This document shows, piece by piece, positions 34,476-44,392 of a stretch of DNA of 64,000 nucleotides. Both the position numbers and the translations under genes were made by a program. The notes below the pieces were generated by a model, which was given only the letters and a program-made list of their open reading frames with translations, was not told where the DNA came from and did no database searches. Each line of letters begins with the position of its first letter. The stretch's first letter is position 1. The DNA is from Syntrophothermus lipocalidus DSM 12680 (GTDB lineage: Bacteria > Bacillota > Syntrophomonadia > Syntrophomonadales > Syntrophothermaceae): positions 1,240,001 to 1,304,000 of the forward strand of contig NC_014220.1 in assembly GCF_000092405.1 (NCBI RefSeq), given 5' to 3'.

Positions 34476-35663
34476 CTATACCACCTTATCTTCCCTGAAC
34501 TTTCGAATCTGCTCCCGACTGTAGCCAACCGAGCTAAGAACCTCGTCGTTGTGTTCTCCTAAAGCGGGAAAGCTCGGCTTCACCTCCCCGGGGGTTGTTG
34601 ACAGCTTGATCGGGATCCCGGGAAGGATCACGTCTTTGCCCGATTCCTTAAAATTCGCCAGTTTGATTATCATTTCTCGCGCCTTTACTTGGGGATGTTC
34701 TGATACCTCTTCGAGGTTCAAAACCGGCGTAAAGCAGATGTCGTCCTCTGCAAAAAAGTCGACCCATTCCTGCTTGGTCTTGGTCCGCATGATATTTCTC
34801 AGATCAGCTATCATTTCCGACTGCATTTCGGGACGGTACTGTTGCTCGATATACTGCGGACGGCCGACCTTTTGGCAGAACTGGGCCCAGAACTTCTCTT
34901 CTATCGCCCCCACACTCACATACTGCCCGTCTTTGGTCTCGTAAACGTTGTAGCAGGCATAGCCACCAGTCAGCAATCCATCACCACGGCGGGGTACCTC
35001 TCCTTCTCCCGCCCACTCGCCGAAGGTATAAGCCAGAAGACTGACGGATCCATCCAGCATGGCTATATCGCAAAGTTGGCCTTCTCCTGTCTTCTGTCTG
35101 TGGATAAGAGCCATAAGGATACCTATTACTGCATATAAGGTGCCACCTGCAATATCGGCAATCTGAACCCCACAAAGGGCAGGTAGGCTGTCTTTCGTCC
35201 CGTTCAGAAGGGTTACCCCGGCTAAGTTCAGGTAATTCAGGTCATGTCCAGCCATGTCTCGCCAGGGACCACTAAGACCGTATCCGGTGATAGCGCAATA
35301 TATCAGCTTCGGGTTAATCTTTTTTAGCTCCTCGTAACCTAAACCTAGTCTATCCATAACCCCAGGGCGGAACTGGTCCACCACAACATCGGACACAGCC
35401 GTCAGTTTCTTAAATATCTCTTTAGCTTCCTCTTTCCTAAGGTCCAATGTGATGCTCTTCTTATTGCGGTTGACCGTGTAGAAACGCGCACTTTCTCCAG
35501 CTATGAGCGGTGGCAAATGCCTCCCTAAATCCCCGGTCCCAGGGTCCTCGACTTTAATGACTTCTGCCCCGAAATCAGCCAGTATTTGGGTACAAAACGG
35601 TCCAGGCAGGTACCGAGAAAGATCCAACACCCGAATACCTGCCAAAGGTAAATTCTTATTCAC
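34476..35663 (-). CDS. CaiB/BaiF class III CoA-transferase
   Basis: 395 residues. N-terminal GIRVLDLSRYLPGPFCTQILADFGAEVIKVE-type start (read in pieces), NRNKKSI, VVDQFRPGVMDRLGLGYEEL and the active-site Asp in GHDLNYLNLAG are typical. It transfers CoA between carboxylic acids by a ternary-complex mechanism. GTG 35663 follows GGGGGGGATT. It lies 63 bp after the sigma-54 activator gene on the same strand, so both may be read from the promoter at 37936. Confidence 0.93.
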   Translation of the reverse strand: MNKNLPLAGIRVLDLSRYLPGPFCTQILADFGAEVIKVEDPGTGDLGRHLPPLIAGESARFYTVNRNKKSITLDLRKEEAKEIFKKLTAVSDVVVDQFRPGVMDRLGLGYEELKKINPKLIYCAITGYGLSGPWRDMAGHDLNYLNLAGVTLLNGTKDSLPALCGVQIADIAGGTLYAVIGILMALIHRQKTGEGQLCDIAMLDGSVSLLAYTFGEWAGEGEVPRRGDGLLTGGYACYNVYETKDGQYVSVGAIEEKFWAQFCQKVGRPQYIEQQYRPEMQSEMIADLRNIMRTKTKQEWVDFFAEDDICFTPVLNLEEVSEHPQVKAREMIIKLANFKESGKDVILPGIPIKLSTTPGEVKPSFPALGEHNDEVLSSVGYSREQIRKFREDKVV

Positions 35664-35726
35664 CAGTAATCCCCCCCCACCTACAAATTATCTGCCAATT
35701 TGCGGTAGAAGACAATCCCTCTCCGC

Positions 35727-37835
35727 CTACAGCCAGACCGCTTGCTTTCCTCCTATCCCGTACTTGGCAGCCTTGCGAACAACCGTTGATGCGTCAACCT
35801 TCAGCGCCCTGGCCATCTGGCGCGTCGTGCGGAACTGAACATAGGCTTTCTCTAATATCTGTTTCTCGACGCTTTCTACCGCCTCTCGTAAAGGAACTAT
35901 ATCTAAGACATGTACTTTATTCGACCAGTCCTTGGCCAAATTTCCGAAATGTGAAGGTAAATCCTGGACCGTTATGGTATCGCTAGGTGTTATTACCACC
36001 AGGCGCTCCATCAGGTTTTCCAACTCGCGAACGTTTCCCGGCCAGTCATATTCCATAAAAAGGTCAATTACTTCCGGAGAAATCCTTTTCACTTGCTTGT
36101 ACTTGCGGTTAAACACCTGAAGGAAATGGACTACCAGAGACGGAATCTCTTCCTTCCTCTGTCGCAACGGCGGCACATTTACTGGGACCACGTTCAGACG
36201 GTAGTACAAGTCTTCTCTAAACTCTTTTCTCCGCACCATATCTACCAGGTTACGGTTGGTCGCAGCCACGATACGGATGTCTACCTTGAGCGGCTTAATC
36301 CCTCCTACCCGCACGATTTCCCGGCTCTGTATTACCCGAAGCAGCTTTACTTGAAGGTTCAAAGGAAGATCTCCGATCTCATCCAAGAACAAAGTCCCGC
36401 CATTGGCTAATTCGAAATACCCAGCCTTCCCTTCCTTTCTCGCCCCAGTGAAAGCTCCGGCATCATAACCAAAAAGCTCCGATTCCAGCAAACTCTCAGG
36501 GATTGCCCCGCAGTTAACTTTGATGAAAGGCCCGTCTTTCCGAGCGCTGTTAGCGTGAATGGTTTCAGCTAGTAGTTCCTTCCCGGTACCTGACTCCCCC
36601 GTTATCAGTACTGTAGAATCGACTTGTGCTACTCTGATGATGGTTTCCATAAGATCCCTCATCCGCGGTGATCTCACGACCATCTTGCCCGATCCCGCAT
36701 ACTGCAAGCGGAGGGTTCGTAATTGCTTTTCATAGTGTTCACTCAAGCCCTCGACCTGCTCCAGCCTTTGTTTCAACATGTTCAATTCAGTTACGTCTCT
36801 GACATTACAGACCACCCTAAAAATATTGCCTTTCTTGTCGAAGACCGGCGTTCCCGTCGCTAGGGTTGTCTTGCCTGTCTTGGCATAAAGCTGAATAATA
36901 GTAACCGGTTGCCTTTGCTTTAAAACCTGAGCTGTAACCGACTCCGAAACGATTCCTTCTTCAACTATATCTTCAACATTCCGGTTCAAAAACTCACGCC
37001 CGTTGATTCCGGTTATCCGTTCAAATGCCTTATTAAGCCTTAAGGTTATTCCGTTCCCATCAGCGATGTAAAGGCCATCAAACGATGATTCGAAGACAGC
37101 ATTCAATTCTTCGTTCAGCTCTTTTACATATTTCAGTTCTTTGGATATCTCCTCTATCTCCGACATGTCCTGAAGAACAGCCACGGCTCCGATTATCTTG
37201 CCGTCCTTAATAATCGGGGTTCGGTTAGACACGAGAGTCCTCCCGTTCAACTCAACTTTCTGTAGGGTTTCCGGTCTTCCGCTCTTGACTACCTCGCCCA
37301 ACCCTGAGGAAGGAATTACGTCCGTGATTTTTTTCCCTCTTACCTCTCCCGCTTTCACTCCCAAGACTTCTTCGGCTGCCCGGTTAAAAACCTCGATCCG
37401 TTCATATTCGTCTATAGAAATAATCAAGTTGTGGGTTGAGTTTAGAATAGTCTCGAATTCAGTGCTCAGTTTGTGGTATGAATCGAAAAACACCCGCAAT
37501 AAGTTGGTACGAGTAACCATACCTACTACCTTATCCCCATCAACAACAGGGTATCTGCCTCTATCCGGATATATGATGCTGTCCAGCTCATCTTCGGGCG
37601 AACAGGTTTGAACATGGCGCGTCATAATCTGCTCGACTAATATTTCCGGGGACAAGCCTTGCCCCAGAACCCTCAACAAGTGGCTCTTAGTCAACAAGCC
37701 TACCAATCGCTGGTTCTGGTCGACCACCGGCGCGCTGTCGATCCTGTGTTCGGAAAAAACCCTGGCCGCCTCCCGGGCAGTCATACAAGGAGAAAGCATT
37801 ATCGGATCCGGAGTCATAATCTCGGCAAGTTTCAC
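35727..37835 (-). CDS. Sigma-54-dependent transcriptional activator (CBS-CBS-PAS-PAS-AAA+-HTH)
   Basis: 702 residues. CBS pair (1-120), two PAS domains (about 125-230 and 245-350), coiled coil (350-375), AAA+ domain with Walker A GESGTGKE (413-420) and an intact GAFTGA loop, and a TyrR/PrpR-type C-terminal HTH (TRQMARALKVDASTVVRKAAKYG). The GTG start follows GGAGGTGG. It has its own sigma-54 promoter and upstream dyads, suggesting autoactivation, and is a candidate regulator of the CaiB gene and of the beta-oxidation operon. The CBS/PAS input suggests energy or CoA-ester sensing. Confidence 0.93.
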   Translation of the reverse strand: MKLAEIMTPDPIMLSPCMTAREAARVFSEHRIDSAPVVDQNQRLVGLLTKSHLLRVLGQGLSPEILVEQIMTRHVQTCSPEDELDSIIYPDRGRYPVVDGDKVVGMVTRTNLLRVFFDSYHKLSTEFETILNSTHNLIISIDEYERIEVFNRAAEEVLGVKAGEVRGKKITDVIPSSGLGEVVKSGRPETLQKVELNGRTLVSNRTPIIKDGKIIGAVAVLQDMSEIEEISKELKYVKELNEELNAVFESSFDGLYIADGNGITLRLNKAFERITGINGREFLNRNVEDIVEEGIVSESVTAQVLKQRQPVTIIQLYAKTGKTTLATGTPVFDKKGNIFRVVCNVRDVTELNMLKQRLEQVEGLSEHYEKQLRTLRLQYAGSGKMVVRSPRMRDLMETIIRVAQVDSTVLITGESGTGKELLAETIHANSARKDGPFIKVNCGAIPESLLESELFGYDAGAFTGARKEGKAGYFELANGGTLFLDEIGDLPLNLQVKLLRVIQSREIVRVGGIKPLKVDIRIVAATNRNLVDMVRRKEFREDLYYRLNVVPVNVPPLRQRKEEIPSLVVHFLQVFNRKYKQVKRISPEVIDLFMEYDWPGNVRELENLMERLVVITPSDTITVQDLPSHFGNLAKDWSNKVHVLDIVPLREAVESVEKQILEKAYVQFRTTRQMARALKVDASTVVRKAAKYGIGGKQAVWL

Positions 37836-37935
37836 GGGTTAACCACCTCCATAACCAAATACCGCATGCAACACTCCTCGAGCGCCTCACGATGTGCCGA
37901 ACTCATTTTTGAAAGCTCTTCTTGTCTCTTACAGT

Positions 37936-37950
37936 GCAAATATCGTGCCA
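37936..37950 (-). promoter_or_regulatory. Sigma-54 promoter of the 702-residue activator gene
   Basis: The minus strand reads TGGCACGATATTTGC, a full match to the -24/-12 consensus. Inferred start near 37924, ~90 nt before the GTG start codon. Confidence 0.85.
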
Positions 37951-38129
37951 CCTAAGCCTAGTTTCACTTCTTGTTCCACTCAATAGCCAAGCCATCCAGC
38001 CCAGATCCCGTTTCGCAAATCATTAAATAGCCGCTTCCTCAATACTCGCGGTTGCGTGTTTTTTCCCTCCTAAAACGATACCATTCCCGGACTCACAACC
38101 CCTTATTCTGTTGCACCGCAGTTAACTTG

Positions 38130-38147
38130 TGTTGCTAATCTGCAACA
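38130..38147. promoter_or_regulatory. TGTTGC-N6-GCAACA dyad, possible activator (enhancer) site
   Basis: Perfect 6-bp arms around TAATCT, about 206-223 bp upstream of the inferred start of the activator transcript, the usual range for sigma-54 enhancers. A TGTTGCA half-site lies ~22 bp away. Confidence 0.45.
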
Positions 38148-38365
38148 ACCAACTCCTTCCGAACACGTTTAAGCGCCATGCCATCTCAATCCATCACCAA
38201 CTGCCAACCGGCTTATTCTCAAAAGCAGGTATCTCTTCGATGTCCTGAGCATACAGTACCGCACCCATTTTTGAGAACTGTACCAAAAGACGCGATTAAT
38301 CAAGGAGTTCGCCTATGTCCTTACCCGTGTCCGGGGCTTAAAGGGAAAGTTTACGACAACCTCTA

Positions 38366-38384
38366 GTTGCTGTAGTATTGCAAC
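38366..38384. promoter_or_regulatory. Second GTTGC...GCAAC dyad
   Basis: GTTGC-N9-GCAAC, resembling the dyad at 38130-38147 but with longer spacing. Confidence 0.3.
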
Positions 38385-38680
38385 AGCTCTTGATCTAATT
38401 ATGCATCAACTAACTGAATAAAAGAATACTGAACGACTGGAGAGTTTTATGGTTGCGAGTAGACATGTTATACGGCAAGAATTGTGTGACAAGTTGCATG
38501 TTGCTATCAATACCAATATGCATCATGCCTGGTATCATATGCCACTACTATTAAACAGTTTATCTCATTATCCTAATCAAGCCAAGCGGCAAACGACGTG
38601 CAAAAGTGCCAGTAACCCGATTATATCGAAGCCAAATCAGTGCAAATTTGAGTTTTTTGTCCCTTCTCTGATAAAAAATT

Positions 38681-38716
38681 AACCCTGCCTCCCCGCTGCT
38701 GCGGGGAGGCAGGGTT
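38681..38716 (-). terminator. Strong intrinsic terminator of the zinc-ribbon/kinase operon
   Basis: Perfect 16-bp stem AACCCTGCCTCCCCGC / GCGGGGAGGCAGGGTT with a 4-nt loop, followed on the minus strand by TTAATTTTTTATC. About 190 bp after the stop of the lipoprotein gene. Confidence 0.85.
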
Positions 38717-38903
38717 GACCTTGCGTTACTTTCCGAACGAGCGCGACCCGCAAAACCTTATAGTTGACTTGTGATCTGTAGCCAGGAGCCCAGGCTCAGA
38801 GGCTTGTTGAAGCCCGGCTCCTAACTCTCAAACCTTCGTCACTACACAACATAGTTTTTCAATCGCTATTAGTCAGATAACTTCCGCGTCTCATCACTTA
38901 CCT

Positions 38904-40394
38904 CTAATGTTCAGCATCATCTTCCGCTGCAGCCACCATCTGGCCTGTCTCAGAAGACAACAGGGAACCGTCAGCCTGTTCTAGTGCTTCTACTAATCGC
39001 GTACCACAGGCATAACAGAACTTGTCCCCCGGCTTGTTAGGAAGCCCGCACTGAGGACAGCGATTGCCTATATCCGCCCCGCATTTACTGCAGAACTTGT
39101 CACCGGGGTTGAAGGGAGTTCCGCAGGAAGGACAAGCGTAAGGACTCTTGGGGCCTGCCACTTGCCCAAGGACGCCCTGAGCATAACCCTTGACTTTCTC
39201 CGGGTTCCTCCTGTAGTAGATAACCAGAACAATTACTATTCCCAAGACAAGTAACACCAGAACAGCCAGCGCTGCCAGGCCTACCCATGACAGTTCTTTC
39301 ACGTAAGCCTCCGCGTTCACGTACCCACTCGGCGCCTCCATCTTCAGTTCTTTGGCACCGCCGTTGACTTCCGTTCCCATAGCATCGACCATAGGCCCGT
39401 TGAACCTGGCCACGTATTTGAGGGGTTCTTCGATAGAGGCTCCCAGCCAGCTTGTGAAATCATACCTGTCCGCAAAATGATAGCGGTTATAAAGCCGGAA
39501 GAATGAACTAGGCTCCACCGGATCATACGTAAAAGCTCCTGCCCCAAAAATGGCGTCACATTTCTTCGCCAGTTCAGCCGGAGAATTGCCTTCCAGAGTA
39601 AAAGTATACCGTACAGTCCCGTTCTGCTGCTCCGTCTTAATCTTCGTTACTTTGGTCTTTTCTTTCAGAAACCGTGGAATGAGATTCTTTTCCTCTTGGT
39701 CTATGGCTTTAACTGTGTCCTGGTTAACCACCACGGTTACGGTCCTCGCAGGAGAGCTTTCCGATACCGCCGTCTCAACTTCAACCCGTTTCACGGGGTT
39801 TGACTTGGTCGAAGCAGCGCTCCACGCCGAGGTGTTTGTACTAGAAAAATCGCTCCACCCTGGCAACAGCACCTTGTTACTAACGGTTTCCACCATGCTG
39901 CTTTGGTTTTCCGAACTCACCAGGGGTTTCGCTGCGTCAATCGCCCACTGGAAGTAAGCGTTCATATCCGTATCTTCCTCGAGCACGTATTCGCGAGCAA
40001 AGGGACTCCCTTGCCTCGTAAAACGGATCTGGGGCTCGAAACCCAGTATCTGGGCTGATTTCTGTTTCAGCTCGTCTATGTTTTTGAAATCCATGGTAAA
40101 GGTGTATTGAACTCCAGATTCATCGGCACTTGAACTCATGGTCAGCACCTGAGGCATAGCCGCTTTTAAGGCCTGAGTTAACGCCGGTTCCCCGCCACTG
40201 ACCTGCTCTAAGTCCGACTGACTCACGTAAATGTGAAACGCCCTTTGCCCAGCCCCCTTTTCATTAACCGAAGTATCGACCGTGAGATCGGCCCCACAAC
40301 CTGTTAATAATAGCGTAATTACCAAAAGGACTGGTAGTAGCAAGACAACGGATTTTTTTCTACTTATCTTTGGTCCAAGGTTACTTATGCTCAT
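38904..40394 (-). CDS. Membrane lipoprotein with C-terminal double zinc ribbon
   Basis: 496 residues. The signal peptide ends in a lipobox (LLLTGC, Cys ~33), so it is lipidated outside the membrane. A long extracellular region (~35-370) with no named domain is followed by a membrane helix (LAALAVLVLLVLGIVIVLVI, ~372-392) and a cytoplasmic tail with two zinc ribbons (CPSCGTPFNPGDKFCSKCG and CPQCGLPNKPGDKFCYACG). The topology fits a sensor that joins the outside to zinc-ribbon partners. Last gene of the zinc-ribbon block; ATG 40394 follows AGGAGGAG. Confidence 0.8.
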   Translation of the reverse strand: MSISNLGPKISRKKSVVLLLPVLLVITLLLTGCGADLTVDTSVNEKGAGQRAFHIYVSQSDLEQVSGGEPALTQALKAAMPQVLTMSSSADESGVQYTFTMDFKNIDELKQKSAQILGFEPQIRFTRQGSPFAREYVLEEDTDMNAYFQWAIDAAKPLVSSENQSSMVETVSNKVLLPGWSDFSSTNTSAWSAASTKSNPVKRVEVETAVSESSPARTVTVVVNQDTVKAIDQEEKNLIPRFLKEKTKVTKIKTEQQNGTVRYTFTLEGNSPAELAKKCDAIFGAGAFTYDPVEPSSFFRLYNRYHFADRYDFTSWLGASIEEPLKYVARFNGPMVDAMGTEVNGGAKELKMEAPSGYVNAEAYVKELSWVGLAALAVLVLLVLGIVIVLVIYYRRNPEKVKGYAQGVLGQVAGPKSPYACPSCGTPFNPGDKFCSKCGADIGNRCPQCGLPNKPGDKFCYACGTRLVEALEQADGSLLSSETGQMVAAAEDDAEH

Positions 40395-40511
40395 TTTAAT
40401 CTCCTCCTGATTACTGTGATAAGTTCCTGGATGTCACAGATTTCCTGACATAAACCTACCTTCCCGCAACTTCAGGATCACGGGAAGGTAGTTCCTTTCA
40501 TATATCACGAA

Positions 40512-41522
40512 TTATGGTTGGTCAAAAGTGTACTCTATGTTTGCTAACCGTATCTTATCTTTGAAACTCAAGGGATACGGAACATTGCTGGAAAGCCTTT
40601 CGCCGTTAAGATATGTTCCGTTTTTGGATTCAAGATCGACGATATAATAAGCTCCGTCCTGGCGGATTATTTTGGCATGAACCCGCCCGATGCTCGGGTT
40701 ATCGGCTTCCCAGTAATCTACTGCCTCCCGGTTCCTTCCGATATAAAATTCGGGCTTATTGATAGGTATTATTTCTTCCTCTTCTGCCCGCTTTATCCTC
40801 AGGACCGGAAAAGGTTCTCCTTCTTCTACCTGTTCCAACAGACGGGTATCCCCTGAATCATCCAGAACTGTAGTCACTTCGTCTTCACCCGGGCCATACG
40901 CTTCTCCCCCCACATTGGCCGGTGAGGAAAACGGCGCAGATGTTCTCGCACTCCCGCCATATCCACCCGGCTCTAGCCTGGCGCCACATTGGGTGCAAAA
41001 AGCATTTCCACCCTCGTTTCTGGCACCGCACTGGATGCAGAACCTAGGGCCGGATCTTGCAAGCCCCGGCGCGGGAAGCGCTCCCCGGTTACGAACCATG
41101 AGATAGAGATTGAGCCCTGCCCCAGCCAGAAACAAAAGTAGGGTCAAATAATACCCGGCTCCCCACTGAGTAGTCAGGCCCTGGCTTACAGCCTCCTCGT
41201 CAAAACTGGATTTAAAAAGGTACATCGTAATTGGCCCAACTAAGCCAGCGGCAAAGGCAGCCACATTACTCAAACGGTTCTTCCAGAACCCGACTCCAAC
41301 ACCTACTAATGCAAGCACAAAGACCACGATAACCATCGGAAAAGGCCCTACAGACTCAGTCTCGCCAGTAGGTAACTGCACCATCTTGCCAAAAACCATG
41401 TTTACTCCGCTCAAAGTAACTATTTCCTGTCCACTACACGAAATGCTGACGAACGGCATTAGAAAACAAATGATGATAAGAGCAAATAACGCCGGTGAGA
41501 TTTTTTTCCCCAGGTTCTCCAT
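40512..41522 (-). CDS. Membrane protein with zinc ribbon and C-terminal FHA domain
   Basis: 336 residues. N-terminal membrane helix and three more up to ~150, then a zinc ribbon (CIQCGARNEGGNAFCTQCG, ~163-181), a disordered linker and an FHA domain (~235-335) with the phosphothreonine-binding elements FYIGRN, SIGRVHA and SKNGTYLNG. FHA domains read Thr-phosphorylation, so the kinase encoded two genes upstream is the natural partner. ATG 41522 follows AAGGAGG. Confidence 0.85.
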   Translation of the reverse strand: MENLGKKISPALFALIIICFLMPFVSISCSGQEIVTLSGVNMVFGKMVQLPTGETESVGPFPMVIVVFVLALVGVGVGFWKNRLSNVAAFAAGLVGPITMYLFKSSFDEEAVSQGLTTQWGAGYYLTLLLFLAGAGLNLYLMVRNRGALPAPGLARSGPRFCIQCGARNEGGNAFCTQCGARLEPGGYGGSARTSAPFSSPANVGGEAYGPGEDEVTTVLDDSGDTRLLEQVEEGEPFPVLRIKRAEEEEIIPINKPEFYIGRNREAVDYWEADNPSIGRVHAKIIRQDGAYYIVDLESKNGTYLNGERLSSNVPYPLSFKDKIRLANIEYTFDQP

Positions 41523-41645
41523 AGCCCTTCCTCCTTAACATGTAACTCCGGTTCTACCAAGTAATAATAGAAAACCAAACGCCAACAAACAATAACATAG
41601 TACTGATTTCTCTGTCACGCGATGATAACAGATGGTCTCCAGAGC

Positions 41646-42044
41646 TTATGATTGCTCTACTTTTCTTCCGCACTTAGCACAGAAACGCGCTCCCTGGCTA
41701 ACCGGCGCTCCGCATTCGCAGGTCCCGACCGTCACCGGTTTTCCCAACGCAGCTTGAGCCTCGGCCCTCAACCTCTGCATCTCTTCTTCTTTTACCTTTA
41801 TCTGTTGGTCTATTCCGGCAATCTCCTGGTATTTGCTCATTACTCTGGATTGGTCAAAGTTATCGCGGGATAGCATGACATAGACTATGTTGCCCAGCTC
41901 CTCGATGGAATCCTTCTTCTTTCGCTGCAAAGAATCTATTTCAGCCTTCAACTTCGTTACTTCGACCAGCTCTTTCGACCGAACACTTACCGTACTGACT
42001 CCCTTATTGATACCGTCCTTTACCTTGTCAAAAAAGTCCGCCAT
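41646..42044 (-). CDS. Coiled-coil protein with C-terminal zinc ribbon
   Basis: 132 residues from ATG 42044 (AAAGGAGGGG upstream). An amphipathic N-terminus (MADFFDKVKDGINKGVSTV), long coiled coil (~20-95; ELVEVTKLKAEIDSLQRKK) and zinc ribbon (CECGAPVSQGARFCAKCG). No named family beyond the ribbon. Probably an adaptor between kinase and membrane proteins of this block. Confidence 0.75.
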   Translation of the reverse strand: MADFFDKVKDGINKGVSTVSVRSKELVEVTKLKAEIDSLQRKKKDSIEELGNIVYVMLSRDNFDQSRVMSKYQEIAGIDQQIKVKEEEMQRLRAEAQAALGKPVTVGTCECGAPVSQGARFCAKCGRKVEQS

Positions 42045-42251
42045 CGCACCCCTCCTTTCCCAGCGTGACAAGAGAACACAAGAGACTAGCCCCCCTCCAG
42101 TAGCAAGCCCATGGTCAAGAATCAACCCCATCCACGAACAAGCCTTGAACAATGCGTCCCAACTGCCATGCTCCGTATGTTGTCCAGACCGCCTTTTGAT
42201 CTGCCAAGTCAGGACTTCAGCTGCTCTTTGCGGTTTCCTTTGCGTATCATA

Positions 42252-44207
42252 CTAGATATACCCATAGGCATATGCTAGTTCCCGAACGCTGCTGTGCGGC
42301 GGTACGCCGTTGGGAAAGCAGGCTTTTCCTCCATAAAACTCGATACTACTTCGCTCGGTGGTCATTTCGCTTATTACCGGATAGCAGACCCTGTTGTTGT
42401 TATCTGTGAGATAAGGCTTTCCTAGAACAATATCTCCCTCCACCACTACAGCTTTCGGTATCTGCACCCAATACGCGTCTTTTTGGTAAAGGACCACATC
42501 TATGGTGCTACCGTGCCCTCCCTGTATAATACCTGCTGCCTCCAATTCAGGAATATCCACCACGCAGCTCGGTTGAGACGGCACAGCTGGCTGTGATTGC
42601 TGCTGGCCGGTTTGAGGCTGGGGAAGACTGATCACGCTGTTTTGTTGAAGTTGTGAGGATGATTGGGATTGTTGCTGTGGTTTATTAGGTTGCTGCTCGG
42701 ATTTCGCTTGAGGCTCTGTTTGTTTCTGGGATTCCCCCTGTAGTTCCAGTTGTTGATCTGACAGGTTGGTCTCTTGTTGATTCGTTCCCTGCTGCTTTTG
42801 AAATCCCTTACTTTGGATGTCCCCCATTCCAGCCTTGCTAGTTACTTTTGACCTATCAAATCCATCATTCAAAACAGCGTGGTTTCGGCTCTGAAAGTAG
42901 CTGACGGAGCCAAATATGGCCAGTATCAGAAGAACAACGGCAACAACTGGTGCTACAAATCGGGTATTTCTCGAGGTGTCTTTGACCGCTAATTCTGAAT
43001 ACCCAGTTTGAGGGACAAAATTTCTATCTTTGTTCATTACAGTTGAGGAAAAGTTTGCAGCTCCCTCACCCATGGGCGCGGTCTCCACAGTACTCTGGTC
43101 TGGAGGTACCGTAGGAGTATCCACTTCGATCCCGACTGTCAAGCCTTCTACCGCTTTTAAAGGCAAAGATTTGCCCACGGGAAAGTCACTCGTTTCACCT
43201 GTCTCCCCCGAAGCAGTCACCTTTACCTCCTTCTTTTCGTCAACGAGCGAAGAAAGCTCCGTACCGTGCTTCTCCGACTGTACAATCGCGGGATTATGAA
43301 CCTCAACTTCGCCACCCGGCAAAAGGGCCATCATCTCCCGGGCGCTAGCGGGCCGATCCTCAACCCTCAGTTGGAGGGCTTTCATTACTGCTGATTCCAT
43401 ACGACCAGAAACCTTCACGAATTGGCTTGGGGGCTGAAAGTTAAAGGGATTCCGTGATGGATCGCGTCCGGTAAGCAAGTAATGCAAGGTGGCGCCCAGA
43501 GCATAAATGTCCGACTGAGGAACGGTCTGGTGCTCGCCATACTGTTCGGGAGGAGCAAACCCGGTTGACCCGTAGGCCAAGGTATCTGCATAGCTATCTC
43601 GACGAAAGTGCCTGGCAATACCGAAATCTATCAGTTTAATCCGAGCATCTGGTGTCAGCATGATGTTGGCCGGTTTCAGGTCTCGAAATATAATTGGGGG
43701 ATCCTGGCTGTGGAGGTAATCCAGAATCTCGCAGAGCTGTCTCGCCCAGTTTACTACTTCTGTTTCCGGTATGGGGCCCCGCTTTTCCACCAGAGTCTTG
43801 AGGGTTTGCCCTTCAATACAATCCATCACTAGATACCAACGGTCCTTTCCACAGCTGAAGAAGTCCGTTATTCTTGGTAGGGCCGGATGTCGCAAGCTGA
43901 TTAATATTGAAGCCTCTTTCTTGAAAGCCTCTATCGCTGCCTGAATATTCCCAGGACTGACAGCACTGGTACTCATTTCTTTTATGGCCACTGGGATGTT
44001 ATTAAGCCTGGTATCCAACGCCTGGTAAACTGCTCCCATTCCACCCCGGCCAAGAGTCTTGACTATTACGTACCGTCCTTCAAGAACCGAGTCGGGTTTG
44101 AGCCACCCGGTTCTGGAAAAATCGTCGGTAAGACTCTGCCCACATTCGCTGCAAAAGTTTTTGCCATCAGGATTCTCTGTTTGGCAAGATGGACACTTTC
44201 TCGACAT
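42252..44207 (-). CDS. Serine/threonine protein kinase with N-terminal zinc ribbon
   Basis: 651 residues. Zinc ribbon (CPSCQTENPDGKNFCSECG, 5-23), then a Hanks-type kinase domain (~43-310): GRGGMGAVYQA, Lys in VAIKEM, catalytic loop IIFRDLKPANIML (FRD in place of HRD, Asp kept), DFG and the P+1 APPEQYG. A membrane helix (VAPVVAVVLLILAIFGSVSY) near 415-435, a Gln-rich linker (~470-545) and an extracellular C-terminal domain of ~100 residues follow. It likely senses an outside signal and phosphorylates the FHA proteins on each side. ATG 44207 follows TTGGGGG. Confidence 0.9.
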   Translation of the reverse strand: MSRKCPSCQTENPDGKNFCSECGQSLTDDFSRTGWLKPDSVLEGRYVIVKTLGRGGMGAVYQALDTRLNNIPVAIKEMSTSAVSPGNIQAAIEAFKKEASILISLRHPALPRITDFFSCGKDRWYLVMDCIEGQTLKTLVEKRGPIPETEVVNWARQLCEILDYLHSQDPPIIFRDLKPANIMLTPDARIKLIDFGIARHFRRDSYADTLAYGSTGFAPPEQYGEHQTVPQSDIYALGATLHYLLTGRDPSRNPFNFQPPSQFVKVSGRMESAVMKALQLRVEDRPASAREMMALLPGGEVEVHNPAIVQSEKHGTELSSLVDEKKEVKVTASGETGETSDFPVGKSLPLKAVEGLTVGIEVDTPTVPPDQSTVETAPMGEGAANFSSTVMNKDRNFVPQTGYSELAVKDTSRNTRFVAPVVAVVLLILAIFGSVSYFQSRNHAVLNDGFDRSKVTSKAGMGDIQSKGFQKQQGTNQQETNLSDQQLELQGESQKQTEPQAKSEQQPNKPQQQSQSSSQLQQNSVISLPQPQTGQQQSQPAVPSQPSCVVDIPELEAAGIIQGGHGSTIDVVLYQKDAYWVQIPKAVVVEGDIVLGKPYLTDNNNRVCYPVISEMTTERSSIEFYGGKACFPNGVPPHSSVRELAYAYGYI

Positions 44208-44348
44208 CTCGCACCCCCAATTGAGCTATTACGAAAGCAAGAGAGCCATCCAAGTTGAAAGTGTAAAACCCAGCAAACCAAGTACACTTTCTACGTTCTT
44301 CTCCATTTTTCCTTCCCAGAAAAATATCTCACGCCCCAAAAAATGTGG

Positions 44349-44374
44349 TATAATCTCTCCGAGCGAATGCTCGG
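44349..44374 (+). promoter_or_regulatory. Extended -10 promoter with operator-like dyad for the FHA-winged-helix gene
   Basis: TGGTATAAT (TATAAT 44349-44354) is an extended -10; directly after it, at the expected start of transcription, lies the perfect dyad CCGAGC-GAAT-GCTCGG (44359-44374). The region is shared with the divergent kinase gene, so the dyad may be the regulator's own operator. Confidence 0.5.
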
Positions 44375-44392
44375 ATATTGGTAGGTGCAGGT

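Larger units (their letters stand above)
37951..38680. other. Long A+T-richer intergenic region without a supported gene
   Basis: About 730 bp upstream of the activator promoter. Two short plus-strand reading frames (38178-38366 and 38449-38682, the latter with a GGAG site) show no recognisable protein features. The region holds the dyads listed separately and is probably mainly regulatory or decayed. Confidence 0.5.

Noticed and set aside
38178-38682. Two short plus-strand frames upstream of the activator
   Set aside because: The second has a GGAG site, but neither resembles a protein and both lie in an A+T-richer regulatory region.
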